From: Nitrosomonas sp. sh817
GTDB lineage: Bacteria; Pseudomonadota; Gammaproteobacteria; Burkholderiales; Nitrosomonadaceae
Reading direction: 5' to 3'
Assembly: GCF_030908545.1 (NCBI RefSeq)
Contig: NZ_CP133083.1
Coordinates: forward strand, 2,489,691-2,553,690
DNA length: 64,000 bases
Both the position numbers and the translations under genes were made by a program. Below the pieces are notes generated by a model. It did not search any database, was not told the DNA's origin, and saw only the letters and a list, made by a program, of their open reading frames with translations. This document shows positions 38,673-48,800 of the stretch, piece after piece. Numbering within the stretch: position 1 is the first letter of the stretch; each line of letters starts with the position of its first letter.

Positions 38673-38690
38673 GTGACATGCAAATGTCAT
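38673..38690 (+). promoter_or_regulatory. Pho-box-like site upstream of the beta-helix protein gene
   Basis: GTGACAT-GCAA-ATGTCAT has the same two heptamers and spacing as the site at 24397, with 15 of 18 bases equal. It lies 68 bp before the start codon and immediately after the DUF2845 gene. The match between two separate intergenic regions argues that both genes answer to one regulator. Confidence 0.6.
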
Positions 38691-38758
38691 ATTCCGGTAA
38701 TGTTTGACTGTTAGATTGTTGCCACCTTATTACAATTAACGCACAAAGGTGGTACATC

Positions 38759-40360
38759 ATGTTTGAAATAAAGCAGGTAACAAAACGATTAACCGCAGTG
38801 ACAGCATTGCTGCTGGGCGGCCTCGCCATCAACGGTCACGCAGCGACCGCGACTTACAATCCGTCAACCGGCCTGGTCGAACTTCCGGTCGTGGAAGTGT
38901 TGAGCGGCGGGTCATCGGCATTCTATAGCGCGCAATTACAATTAAGCGGCAGCGAACTGCAATTGGTTTCGGCGGCTCCGATCGGGGCGGCCACCGGGCA
39001 GCGTAACGTATTTGATTCTGATACAGCGGCGGTGCATATTCCTTCGGTACTGGTCGGCGCGGATGACTTTTATGTGAAATTGAAATTGGTGCCCGGATCC
39101 AATCCGTTGCGCTTTTCGCTGGATCAAGTCGTCAGTAACGCTTTCCAAGGTTGCCCAAGTTTCTCGACCAACGGTCCGGTTGCAGGGTCTTGTATTCTGA
39201 GCGGCACGATCACGTCCAATGTAACTTTGACCAAAAATATTCAATGGATTTTATCGGGCGGGGTGTATGTCGGCGGCGATAAAGTGCAAAACGCGACACT
39301 GACCATTAATCCAGGCACTCAAATTTTCGGACAAAGCGGCGCGGATTATTTGTGGATCCGCCGCGGCTCCAAAATCATGGCGGAAGGCACGCCGGATAAT
39401 CCGATCGTAATGTCAGGGCCGTTGCAACAAGAACCCGGCGAATGGGCGGGTCTGGTAATCGCCGGTAATGCGCCGGTGAATGGTTGTAACGCCGGTGTGG
39501 CGCTTTGTGAGATTCCTTTCGAAGCGATCACGACCGAGAAATTCGGCGGCAACAATCCGAACGATAGCAGCGGTGTCCTCAAATACGTGCAGATCCTGTT
39601 TGCCGGCGCGCAAGTCCGTCCGGATGAGGAGTTGAACGGGTTGACGTTGAACGGCGTCGGTTCCGGCACCATCATCAGTCATATTCATGTCCATGCCGGC
39701 TTGGACGACGGTATCGAAGTATTTGGCGGTACCGCGCAAATGAAATATCTCGTTCTGACCGATATTCGTGACGATTCTTTGGATTGGACACAAGGCTGGA
39801 AAGGGCGTGCGCAATTCGTGCTGATCAAGCAAGCGGCGGATTCGGGCGATCGCGGCATTGAAGCGGATAACAATGAAGTCAACCACGACAGCGCGCCGCG
39901 CACACAACCGGTTCTGTCCAATATGACCATCATTGGCCGTAACGGCAGCGCGGTTCAAGGGGTGTTGCTGCGCCGTGGCACTGGCGCCAATATTCACAAT
40001 TCTGTAATAGCCGGCGGTTTTTCATCTTGCGTGAGAATCGATGGCGCTTCAACCTACAACAATGCCGGATCGGTCAGCGGTTTGAGCGGCAATTTAACCA
40101 TTGAGAATTCTTTTGTGAATTGCACCAGCGATTTCTCCGATGGCGAAGGAAAAACTTTCACGACCGCGGATTGGTTTGCCGTGCAATCCGGCAATCAAGC
40201 CAGTAATCCTTTGTTAAACGGTTACTTGCCGGCCGCTGGATCGCCATTGACCACGAGTGGATCCGCAGTTAGCGATGCGTTCTTTACCGTGGTTGACTAT
40301 GTCGGTGCGTTTAAAGATGCCGGCAGTGACTGGACCAAAGAATGGACCTTTCCGTTCTAA
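38759..40360 (+). CDS. Secreted right-handed beta-helix-like surface protein
   Basis: The 533-residue protein has a signal peptide cut after INGHA. A region of beta-rich repeats follows, typical of proteins with a LTINPGTQIFG rung, an IMAEGTPDNPIVMSG rung and PGEWAGLVIAGNAPVNG. The C-terminal half continues with ISHIHVHAGLDDGIEVFGG and further helix rungs. Similar proteins accompany Oar-like TonB receptors in other bacteria, so it may be a surface partner of the receptor at 29.7 kb. Paired cysteines (FQGCPSF/GSCILS, NGCNAG/LCEIP) suggest disulfides. AAGGTGG precedes the ATG. A strong terminator follows. Confidence 0.75.
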   Translation: MFEIKQVTKRLTAVTALLLGGLAINGHAATATYNPSTGLVELPVVEVLSGGSSAFYSAQLQLSGSELQLVSAAPIGAATGQRNVFDSDTAAVHIPSVLVGADDFYVKLKLVPGSNPLRFSLDQVVSNAFQGCPSFSTNGPVAGSCILSGTITSNVTLTKNIQWILSGGVYVGGDKVQNATLTINPGTQIFGQSGADYLWIRRGSKIMAEGTPDNPIVMSGPLQQEPGEWAGLVIAGNAPVNGCNAGVALCEIPFEAITTEKFGGNNPNDSSGVLKYVQILFAGAQVRPDEELNGLTLNGVGSGTIISHIHVHAGLDDGIEVFGGTAQMKYLVLTDIRDDSLDWTQGWKGRAQFVLIKQAADSGDRGIEADNNEVNHDSAPRTQPVLSNMTIIGRNGSAVQGVLLRRGTGANIHNSVIAGGFSSCVRIDGASTYNNAGSVSGLSGNLTIENSFVNCTSDFSDGEGKTFTTADWFAVQSGNQASNPLLNGYLPAAGSPLTTSGSAVSDAFFTVVDYVGAFKDAGSDWTKEWTFPF

Positions 40361-40422
40361 TGGGCTGGATTGAACCGGTGTAAGAATTTACTGCTACCCG
40401 ATTCGATTCTACTCATCTACTT

Positions 40423-40463
40423 AAAAATCGCTGGTTCCCCATTCCGGGCATCAGCGATTTTTT
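40423..40463 (+). terminator. Rho-independent terminator
   Basis: AAAAATCGCTG and CAGCGATTTTT form an 11-bp stem with an 18-nt loop, followed by TT. It ends the transcript of the beta-helix protein gene. Between it and hsdM (40464-40852) I see only repeat A copy 3. Confidence 0.8.
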
Positions 40464-40673
40464 CATGGCATTCATCAATGCGCAAAAGAACCGCCTTCAG
40501 TCCCGGGCGAGTCATTGCTCGCATCAGCCAGCGCGGGTTGAACATCTACGGACACCGCTGACCAGGTCACGCTGTTTTTAACACCGCAGCGGCAACGCAG
40601 ATAGTTTTTCAACGGCCTGCTAGACTTGTGGTTTGGTATAAGGCTTAATTAAGCTTATGATGCCTGTTTGAAT

Positions 40674-40814
40674 GAGACCTTTGCACGGTTAGTACGCGGC
40701 ACGATAATTGCGTTAAAAATTCGCGAAAAATGCTCATTTACTCCGTGTAAACTCCGCTTTTTCGCAAATTTTTGCCTTATTCTCGTATTGCTCATGACAC
40801 CGTGCAAAGGTCTC
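40674..40814 (+). repeat. MITE-like repeat A, copy 3
   Basis: The 141-bp element has GAGACCTTTGCACGG/CCGTGCAAAGGTCTC ends and is flanked by a different 5-bp direct repeat, TGAAT (40669-40673 and 40815-40819). This shows that the flanking duplications are made on insertion. It ends 38 bp before the hsdM start, so the hsdM promoter is either inside it or was displaced by it. Confidence 0.85.
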
Positions 40815-40852
40815 TGAATGTGTGCCAATAATAAAAACTGAAGCAAGCAAGT

Positions 40853-42595
40853 ATGAATCATCAATCCCTCTCCGCCTTTATCTGGTCGGTCGCTGATCTT
40901 TTGCGTGGCGACTACAAACAATCCGAATACGGCAAGGTAATTCTGCCTTTTACGGTACTGCGCCGGTTGGATTGCGTGCTGGAATCGACCAAAGATGCTG
41001 TATTAGCCGAAAACTCGAATAAGCAAAGCGCTGGCGTGAATCCTGAGCCATTTCTGCTGCGCAAAGCCGGGCAGAGCTTCTACAACATTTCGCTGCTGGA
41101 TATGAAGAAGCTGATGGGCGATCAGGATCACATCAAGGAAAACCTGTTTGCCTATATCCAGGGCTTTTCCGTTGCAGTGCGGGATATTTTTGAGCATTTC
41201 GACTTTTATACGCAAGTTGAGCGCTTGGCTAAAGCCGGATTGCTGTATCAGGTCACCGAGCGTTTTGCCAATGTCGACCTGCACCCGGATCAAGTCAGCA
41301 ATAGCCAAATGGGGCTGGTGTTTGAAGAGCTGATCCGAAAATTTGCCGAGATTTCCAATGAAACAGCCGGTGAGCATTTCACGCCGCGCGAAGTCATTAA
41401 GTTGATGGTCAATCTGCTGTTTATCGAAGATGACGACATATTGGCCAAACCCGGTGTGGTACGAACCATCTACGATCCAGCAGCGGGTACCGGCGGTATG
41501 TTGTCGGTGGCTGGTGAATATTTGCACGAACACAATCCGGCTGCACGTTTGACGATGTTTGGCCAGGAGTTGAATCCTGAATCCTACGCCATTTGCAAAG
41601 CCGATATGCTGATCAAAGGCCAGGATGTGGCCAATATCATTTTCGGCAATACTTTTTCCGATGATGGCCATCTGCACAAGAAATTCGACTACATGCTATC
41701 CAATCCTCCCTTTGGCGTGGAATGGAAGAAAGTAGAAAAGGAAGTTCGCAAGGAACATGAAACGCAAGGTTTCAATGGCCGCTTTGGCCCAGGATTGCCG
41801 CGCGTATCCGATGGTTCGTTACTATTTCTGCTGCATCTGATCAGTAAAATGCGTCCGGCTGTTGATGGCGGCAGCCGCTTTGGCATTGTATTGAACGGTT
41901 CGCCGCTCTTTACCGGTGGCGCGGGTTCGGGCGAAAGCGAAATTCGCCGCTATGTGCTGGAAAACGATCTGGTGGAAGCCATTATCGGTTTGCCGACGGA
42001 TATGTTCTATAACACCGGCATTTCCACTTACGTTTGGATACTTTCCAACCGCAAACCGGAACACCGCAAGGGATGGGTGCAATTGATCGATGCTTCGGGT
42101 TACTGGCAAAAGATGCGCAAAAGTTTGGGTTCCAAGCGTAAAGAACTATCCGATGAGCATACTGCAGAAATTACCCGCTTGTTCGGGCAATTCATCGAAG
42201 CGAACGAAGGCAAGAAACCGATTTCCCGGATTTTCAAGAATACCGACTTTGGTTATCGCACCATTACTGTGGAGCGGCCATTGCGCGATGAGCATGGGCA
42301 GATCGTGTTAGCAACCAAGGGTAAACAAAAAGGCCAGCCACAGCCGGATAGCAACCTGCGCGATACTGAAAACGTGCCGCTCAATGAAAATATCGAGGAT
42401 TATTTCAAACGGGAAGTATTGCCGCATGTACCCGATGCCTGGATTGATCACGAAAAAACCAAGATCGGCTATGAAATCCCGTTCAACCGGCATTTTTATG
42501 TGTTTGAACCGCCCCGGCCACTGGCTGAAATTGATGCCGATTTGAAACAATGCACAGACCGAATCCTGACCATGATTAAAGGATTGTCGGCATGA
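40853..42595 (+). CDS. hsdM: Type I restriction-modification system, DNA methyltransferase subunit HsdM
   Basis: The 580-residue N6-adenine methylase has the HsdM N-terminal helical domain, AdoMet motif I in [18 protein letters not shown] and the catalytic NPPF motif in [12 protein letters not shown]. With HsdS it methylates the recognition site; with HsdR it forms the restriction complex. It is the first gene of the locus hsdM-abi-hsdS-phd-vapC-hsdR. Confidence 0.95.
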   Translation: MNHQSLSAFIWSVADLLRGDYKQSEYGKVILPFTVLRRLDCVLESTKDAVLAENSNKQSAGVNPEPFLLRKAGQSFYNISLLDMKKLMGDQDHIKENLFAYIQGFSVAVRDIFEHFDFYTQVERLAKAGLLYQVTERFANVDLHPDQVSNSQMGLVFEELIRKFAEISNETAGEHFTPREVIKLMVNLLFIEDDDILAKPGVVRTIYDPAAGTGGMLSVAGEYLHEHNPAARLTMFGQELNPESYAICKADMLIKGQDVANIIFGNTFSDDGHLHKKFDYMLSNPPFGVEWKKVEKEVRKEHETQGFNGRFGPGLPRVSDGSLLFLLHLISKMRPAVDGGSRFGIVLNGSPLFTGGAGSGESEIRRYVLENDLVEAIIGLPTDMFYNTGISTYVWILSNRKPEHRKGWVQLIDASGYWQKMRKSLGSKRKELSDEHTAEITRLFGQFIEANEGKKPISRIFKNTDFGYRTITVERPLRDEHGQIVLATKGKQKGQPQPDSNLRDTENVPLNENIEDYFKREVLPHVPDAWIDHEKTKIGYEIPFNRHFYVFEPPRPLAEIDADLKQCTDRILTMIKGLSA

Positions 42596-42599
42596 TCGA

Positions 42600-42760
42600 T
42601 ACGATCGGTTATTGCGACTATAGCAGCTTAGGGGGTAAAAGATCCTTGAGTTTTTTTGCCAATCAGCCGATAATTCGACCCAACAACACCCCTCAAGCCT
42701 ATCCTGAGTTAACGCTCAGTGACGCTCAAACCGAGGGGTTACTCATTTCTGGGGCAGGTA
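42600..42760 (+). ncRNA. Possible structured leader RNA of the Abi_2 gene (abiF-type)
   Basis: The stretch between hsdM and abi contains nested inverted repeats: ACCCCTC (42688-42694) pairs with GAGGGGT (42733-42739), and inside it CTGAG-TTAACG-CTCAG (42704-42719) forms a hairpin. The abiF RNA motif is a known structured RNA found upstream of Abi_2-family genes, so this is a candidate, but I cannot check the motif. A 59-codon frame (42592-42771), coupled by ATGA to hsdM, also crosses the region; its composition does not look like a protein gene. Confidence 0.4.
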
Positions 42761-43708
42761 ATGCAATATAACAAGCCGCCCCTATCTATTTCAGACCAAG
42801 CACAACTTCTATTAGACCGTGGCATGCAATGCCAAGACAGGCAGCGTCTTGAGCATTATCTTGCTTATATTGGCTACTATCGCTTAAGTGCCTACTGGCT
42901 ACCTTATGAGCAACCCAGCGCAGTGCAGGGTCAGCGCAACCATCAATTTCAAGCCAATACCCAATTTGAAGAAATCCTTAGACTTTATATCTTTGATCGC
43001 AAACTACGCTTATTGGTCATGGAAGCAATTGAGCGCATTGAGGTGGCTGTGCGCTCAAGTTGGGCAGGCGCCATGGCTGTGAAGTATGACAGCCATGCAT
43101 ACATGCAAAGTGACTTGTTTAAAGACCCTTGGAATCACGCAAAACATTTGGCAAAATTCACGCGCGATTTAAAAGAAAGTAATGAAACCTTTGTTACGCA
43201 TTACAAACGCAAATATTGTCAGCCTTTCTTGCCACCTATCTGGGCAGTAGCTGAAACCATGAGCTTAGGCAGCTTATCTTTATGGGTCGAAAACAGTAAA
43301 GATAACAAAATAAAAGCAGAAATCGCAAAAGCCTTCGGCTTGCCCACAGTGGATATTTTAGAAAAAGTATTGCATGCACTCACGCCCATACGCAATATTT
43401 GTGCGCACCACTCGCGTTTGTGGAACCGCAATTTTGTTATTTTGCTTCCCCATATCAAGAAGTTACGCGGCCAGCTCATCACAGAGCAACACCAAGCAGC
43501 ATCAGGCGAAATACAAACAGCATTGACGCGTACACTCTATAACTTTTTAGTGGTGATTCAACATATGATGTTGCATATCAACCCAAGCACAAGCTGGAGT
43601 GATAGATTAAGCGAGTTGGTTATGCCGTTGAGCAAGGCACAGCGCCAAGATATGGGTTTCCCGGCAGATTGGCAAACCAAAAAACCTTGGGCAAAGGATA
43701 CCGCATGA
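42761..43708 (+). CDS. Abi_2 (AbiD/AbiF-like) abortive infection protein
   Basis: The 315-residue protein shows the Abi_2 pattern: PPLSISDQAQLLLDRGM, then LEHYLAYIGYYRLSAYWLPY, FEEILRLYIFDRKLRLLVME and the C-terminal LTPIRNICAHHSRLWNRNF, whose RNxCAHHxRLWNR motif resembles HEPN RNases (RX4-6H). It is expected to stop phage growth by suicide of the host cell. It lies between hsdM and hsdS and overlaps hsdS by ATGA. I start at ATG 42761, after GGGGCAGG. Confidence 0.88.
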   Translation: MQYNKPPLSISDQAQLLLDRGMQCQDRQRLEHYLAYIGYYRLSAYWLPYEQPSAVQGQRNHQFQANTQFEEILRLYIFDRKLRLLVMEAIERIEVAVRSSWAGAMAVKYDSHAYMQSDLFKDPWNHAKHLAKFTRDLKESNETFVTHYKRKYCQPFLPPIWAVAETMSLGSLSLWVENSKDNKIKAEIAKAFGLPTVDILEKVLHALTPIRNICAHHSRLWNRNFVILLPHIKKLRGQLITEQHQAASGEIQTALTRTLYNFLVVIQHMMLHINPSTSWSDRLSELVMPLSKAQRQDMGFPADWQTKKPWAKDTA

Positions 43709-45015
43709 GTTTGCCTGCATACCCAGCGTACAAAGACAGTGATGTGGCATGGTTGGGGGAAGTGCCGGAGCATTGGGAATTAAAGCGACTAAAGCATTGC
43801 TTTCGACTGTTGACTGAAAAAACCAATCGACGTGAAAATCCTGTCGCTTTAGAAAATGTAGAAAGTTGGTCAGGCCGGTTTATCAAGACTGAGACAACGT
43901 ATGAAGGAGATGGAGTTGCTTTTGAACGAGGTGATATGTTATTTGGGAAGCTACGGCCATACCTTGCAAAAGCCTATCTAACTGAAAATGATGGAGAGGC
44001 TATAGGGGATTTCCATGTTTTGCGTCCAAAGGAAGTAACATACAGTCGCTTCTCACAGTATCAAATATTGAATCGAGAATTCATTGATGTTGTTGATGGA
44101 TCAACTTTTGGCGCAAAAATGCCGCGTGTTAGCTGGAATTTTCTTGGCAACATGATTTTAACTGTACCTTCATTTTTTGAACAACAAACTATCACCAACT
44201 TCCTAGACCGCGAAACCGCCAAAATTGATGAACTGATTGCCGAACAGCAACGGCTCATCGAATTACTGAAAGAAAAACGGCAGGCAGTTATTTCTCATGC
44301 GGTGACCAAAGGGCTGAATCCTGATGCGCCGATGAAGGATTCCGGCATTGAATGGCTGGGTGAAGTGCCGGAGCATTGGGAGGTGATGCCGTTAAAAAGA
44401 GACTTGGTATTTCTGACCAGTGGCTCAAGGGGATGGGCCGATCACTACTCGGATGATGGAGCGATATTTATTCGAATAAGTAATCTGACACGAGACAGTA
44501 TAAAGCTCGAATTGTCTGATATTCAGAGAGTTGCTGTTCCTATTGGCACCGAAGGTGAGAGGACAAGAGTTCGACCCGGTGACATAATGTTTTCCATCAC
44601 GGCTTATCTAGGTTCAGTTGCAGTAGCTCATGAGAAATTAGAGGCAGCGTATGTAAGCCAACATGTTGCCTTAGCAAGACTAGGGCATCGTTATCTTTTG
44701 CCTGAATGGGTTGGTTATGTTTCACTATCAATTGTAGGTAAAACCTATCTAGAAACCCAAGGCTATGGTGGGACAAAAATTCAGCTAAGTTTAGATGATG
44801 TAGCCAATCTATTGATGACCGTTCCATCCATAAATGAACAGTCCGCAATCACTGCCTTCCTCGACCGCGAAACCACCAAAATTGATGAGCTAATAAACGA
44901 AGCAAAAAAAGCTATCGAATTACTCAAAGAACGCCGCACTGCCCTGATTTCCGCCGCTGTGACGGGAAAAATTGACGTGCGCGGTCTGGTAGCGGACAAA
45001 CTGGCTGTGGAATAA
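43705..45015 (+). CDS. hsdS: Type I restriction-modification system, specificity subunit HsdS
   Basis: The 436-residue protein has two target-recognition domains, each opened by WLGEVPEHWE and each closed by a coiled-coil spacer (FLDRETAKIDELIAEQQRLI and FLDRETTKIDELINEAKKAI). Each recognises one half of a bipartite DNA site. The TRDs themselves differ, so the site cannot be read from sequence. Its ATG overlaps the abi stop, so the inserted abi gene is translationally tied to it. Confidence 0.94.
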   Translation: MSLPAYPAYKDSDVAWLGEVPEHWELKRLKHCFRLLTEKTNRRENPVALENVESWSGRFIKTETTYEGDGVAFERGDMLFGKLRPYLAKAYLTENDGEAIGDFHVLRPKEVTYSRFSQYQILNREFIDVVDGSTFGAKMPRVSWNFLGNMILTVPSFFEQQTITNFLDRETAKIDELIAEQQRLIELLKEKRQAVISHAVTKGLNPDAPMKDSGIEWLGEVPEHWEVMPLKRDLVFLTSGSRGWADHYSDDGAIFIRISNLTRDSIKLELSDIQRVAVPIGTEGERTRVRPGDIMFSITAYLGSVAVAHEKLEAAYVSQHVALARLGHRYLLPEWVGYVSLSIVGKTYLETQGYGGTKIQLSLDDVANLLMTVPSINEQSAITAFLDRETTKIDELINEAKKAIELLKERRTALISAAVTGKIDVRGLVADKLAVE

Positions 45016-45119
45016 GCCGCAAAACGATTTCCGCCCTGAAATCCCTTTGCTATCGTCCGTATTGTTATACTCAACAAAACACCTATAATGGCTGAATTAG
45101 CTATTTGGAGGATTTAACC

Positions 45120-45401
45120 ATGAGAATCATGACATCTGTCGAAGCCCAAAATCATTTTGGGGAACTGATCGACGCGGCGCAACGCGAACCGGTCACTATT
45201 ACCCGGCGCGGGCGCCCGGTGGTTTATGTCGTTTCGCAACAGGAATACGATGAGTTAACCAAGCGGTTAGCCATCAATCAAAGCCAGGCTGACATTGAAA
45301 AAGCCAAAGCGGCGGTTGCGGCTTTTCGCGGCAAAGGCAAAGGCGGCGCGGTCGGGCGGCTATTGGAAGATCGCAAGGCTGATCGCGAACGGGAAGAATG
45401 A
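45120..45401 (+). CDS. Phd/YefM-family antitoxin
   Basis: The 93-residue protein has the Phd/YefM N-terminal DNA-binding fold (TSVEAQNHFGELIDAAQREP, then VTITRRGRPVVYVVS) and a charged C-terminal tail for toxin binding. GGAGG stands nine bases before the ATG. It overlaps the PIN toxin gene by ATGA. It probably represses its own promoter, which would lie in 45016-45110. Confidence 0.9.
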   Translation: MRIMTSVEAQNHFGELIDAAQREPVTITRRGRPVVYVVSQQEYDELTKRLAINQSQADIEKAKAAVAAFRGKGKGGAVGRLLEDRKADREREE

Positions 45402-45790
45402 GCGGCTACTTGCTGGATACGTCTGCTTTACTGACCCTGCGCGATAATGAACCGGGAGCAGACCGGGTCAGTGCGCTGCTAAGCGATGGCTCGCCTTGTT
45501 ATGGCTCTTTCATGACCTTGATGGAAGTGTTTTACCGGGTTTGGAAAGATGAGGGTGAGGCCGCCGGACGTGAAGCCTATGCGGACTGTTTTGCTTTACC
45601 GGTGATCTGGATTCATGAGTCTCCCGATATTTTACAGCGGGCCGCCGCGATTAAAGCAACGCATCCGCTATCGGTCGCCGATGCCTGGATAGCAGCAACG
45701 GCATGGGAATTGGAGGCAACGTTGGTGCATAAAGACCCGGAATTTGAGCATTTGCCGGAATTGCTGCAAGCGTGTTTGCCCTACAAATAA
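45398..45790 (+). CDS. vapC: PIN-domain ribonuclease toxin (VapC type)
   Basis: The 130-residue PIN nuclease keeps the acidic metal-binding residues: YLLDTSALL (Asp), FMTLMEVFYRV (Glu) and SVADAWIAATA (Asp), with a later acidic residue in HKDPEFEHL. It should cleave RNA unless bound by the antitoxin just upstream. The pair sits between hsdS and hsdR and may stabilise the restriction locus. Confidence 0.9.
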   Translation: MSGYLLDTSALLTLRDNEPGADRVSALLSDGSPCYGSFMTLMEVFYRVWKDEGEAAGREAYADCFALPVIWIHESPDILQRAAAIKATHPLSVADAWIAATAWELEATLVHKDPEFEHLPELLQACLPYK

Positions 45791-45800
45791 AGGAGACCGG

Positions 45801-48800
45801 GTGAGCCTTCATCACGAAATCAGTTTCGAGACTGAAATATGTGACCATCTGGCCGCGAATGGCTGGCTGTACTCAGCAGGCGACGCCAAGGATTACGATC
45901 GGGCCCGGGCCTTATTTCCGGCAGATGTCATCGCCTGGGCTCAGAATACCCAGCCCAAGTCATGGGAAACATTACAGAAGAATCACGGTGCACAGGCAAT
46001 AGACGTATTACTGACTCGATTGCGTGATTCCATCAATCAGCGCGGTACCTTGGATGTCTTGCGGCGCGGCATCGAAATGATCGGTTTACGTCAATCTCTG
46101 GAGTTGGCGCAATTCAAACCCGCCTCAGCCATCAATCCGGAAATTCTCCAGCGCTATAAAGCGAACCGATTACGCGTGATTCGCCAAGTGCGTTATTCGC
46201 TGCATAACGAGAATGCGATTGATCTGGTGTTCTTTCTCAATGGCATTCCGGTAGCGACTGTCGAACTCAAAACCGATTTCACCCAATCGGTCGATGATGC
46301 CGTCGATCAATACCGGTTTGATCGTTTGTCGCGTCCTAAAGGACAAAGCGCCAGTGAGCCATTGTTATCGTTCCCAAATGGTGCGTTGGTGCATTTTGCC
46401 GTCAGCAACATGGAAGCGCGCATGACTACCCGGCTGGAAGGCGCAAAAACTCATTTTCTGCCCTTCAATCGCGGAAACAATAGCGCAGCAGGCAATCCGC
46501 CGAATGAGAAAGGCGGTCATCGCACGGCGTATTTATGGGAAAGCGTTTGGGAGCGTGATAGCTGGCTGGAGATTTTGGGCCGCTATCTGGTAACCCAGAA
46601 AGATGACAAAAAACAGATCAACAGCATTATTTTTCCCCGTTACCATCAATTGGATGCCACCCGCAAACTATTGGGAGCCGTCTTGGCGGAAGGCCCTGGC
46701 GGCAAATACCTGATCCAGCATTCAGCCGGTTCCGGTAAAACCAATTCGATTGCGTGGTCAGCGCATTTTCTGGCCGATTTGCATAAAGCTAACCATGAAA
46801 AAATGTTCGATTCCGTGCTGGTGGTATCCGACCGGGAGGTATTGGATAGCCAATTACAGGATGCCATTTTTGACTTCCAGCGCACAACCGGTGTGGTAGC
46901 GACGATCAAAGGCGAGAGCGCCAGTAAAAGTGCGGAATTGGCAGCGGCGCTCGCGGGTGGCAAGAAAATTGTGGTTTGCACCATCCAAACCTTTCCTTTT
47001 GCGCTGAAAGCCGTAGAAGAACTGGCAGCGACACAAGGCAAGCGCTTTGCCGTCATTGCCGATGAAGCGCATTCATCGCAAACTGGCGAAGCAGCGGCCA
47101 AGCTCAAAGCGGTTTTATCCGCCGAAGAATTACAGGAATTAAACGACGGCGGTGAAATCAGCACTGAAGATTTGCTGGCTGCGCAAATGGCAGCACGCTC
47201 GGCGGATGGCGGCATCAGTTATGTCGCTTTTACCGCTACCCCCAAAGCCAAGACCTTAGAATTGTTCGGGCGTAGACCCAATCCCGATTTGCCGGCCAGT
47301 GCGGATAATTTACCGGCACCGTTTCATGTCTATTCGATGCGTCAGGCGATCGAAGAAGGTTTCATCCTGGATGTGTTGCAGAACTACACACCGTATAAGC
47401 TGGCATTCAAACTGGCGCATAACGGCCAAGAACTCGATGAAAAGGAAGTGGAACGCAGCGAAGCGCTAAAGGGCATCATGCGCTGGGTCAAACTGCACCC
47501 CTACAACATCAGCCAGAAAGTACAGGTCGTCGTGGAACACTTCCGTGACAATGTAGCGCCGCTGCTGGACGGACAAGGCAAAGCAATGGTCGTGGTATCG
47601 AGCCGTCTTGAAGCGGTACGCTGGCAACTAGCCATTAATCAATACATTCAAACGCAAGGCTACAAGATCAGCACATTGGTGGCTTTTTCGGGTGAAGTCA
47701 ACGATCCGCAATCCGGCCCCGAACCTTTCACGGAAACCAGCCAAACCTTGAATCCGAACTTAAAGCGGCGCGATATCCGCGATGCGTTTGACACGGATGA
47801 ATTTCAAATCCTGCTGGTGGCCAACAAATTCCAAACAGGGTTCGATCAACCGTTGCTGTGCGGCATGTATGTCGATAAACGCTTGGCAGGTATTGCGGCG
47901 GTACAAACATTGTCCCGGTTAAACCGCGCTTATCCCGGCAAAGATACCACTTATGTCGTCGATTTCGTCAATGATCCGGAAGAAATACTCAACGCATTCA
48001 AAACATACTACGATACCGCTGAGTTATCGGGAGTAACCGACCCGCATCTTGTTTATGATCTGCGTATGAAACTCGATGCCGCCGGTTATTACGACGATTT
48101 TGAGGTCGAGCGTGTGGTTGCAGTCGAGTTTAATCCCAATTCTAAACAAAGCGATCTGGCTGCTGCACTGGAGCCGGTGGTATCCAGACTGTTAAACCGG
48201 TACAAAGCGGTTCAGGAAAAACTGAAAACGGCTCATGCCAAAGAGGACGCCAAAGCAACTGAAGAAGCCCAGAATGAATTGAATGCGCTGGTGTTGTTTA
48301 AGCACGACATGACGGCATTCCAGCGGATGTATGCCTTTCTGTCGCAAATCTTTGATTATGGAAATACCGCGATTGAAAAACGCTTCTATTTTTACAAGCG
48401 CCTGCTGCCGCTGCTGGAGTTTGGGCGCGAGCGGGAAGGTATCGACCTCTCGAAAGTGATACTCACCCACCATACGCTGAAGCATCAAGGCAAAAGAACG
48501 TTGTCACTCAATAATGGCGAGTACCCCAAGCTGCAACCCATTAGCGAATCGGGCAGCGGCTCGGTTCAGGAAAAGGAAAAAGCGCATCTCTACGAAATTA
48601 TTGCCAGAGTGAATGACTTGTTCGAAGGCGATATTACCGAAGATGACCGGCTGGTTTATGTGAACAATGTGATCAAAGGAAAGCTGCTTGAATCAGAAAT
48701 CCTTATCCAGCAGGCATCCAACAATACCAAAGAACAATTTTCAAATTCTCCTGATTTAGCCAAAGAACTCATGAATGCGATCATGGATGCCTTTGCAGCA

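Noticed and set aside
204..40814. CRISPR array
   Set aside because: The repeats found are long dispersed elements with target duplications; no regularly spaced short repeats are present in the window.
42592..42771. A 59-codon ORF coupled by ATGA to hsdM
   Set aside because: It has no recognisable pattern and covers the inverted repeats ahead of abi, so a structured leader explains the region better. It is kept only as a remark.
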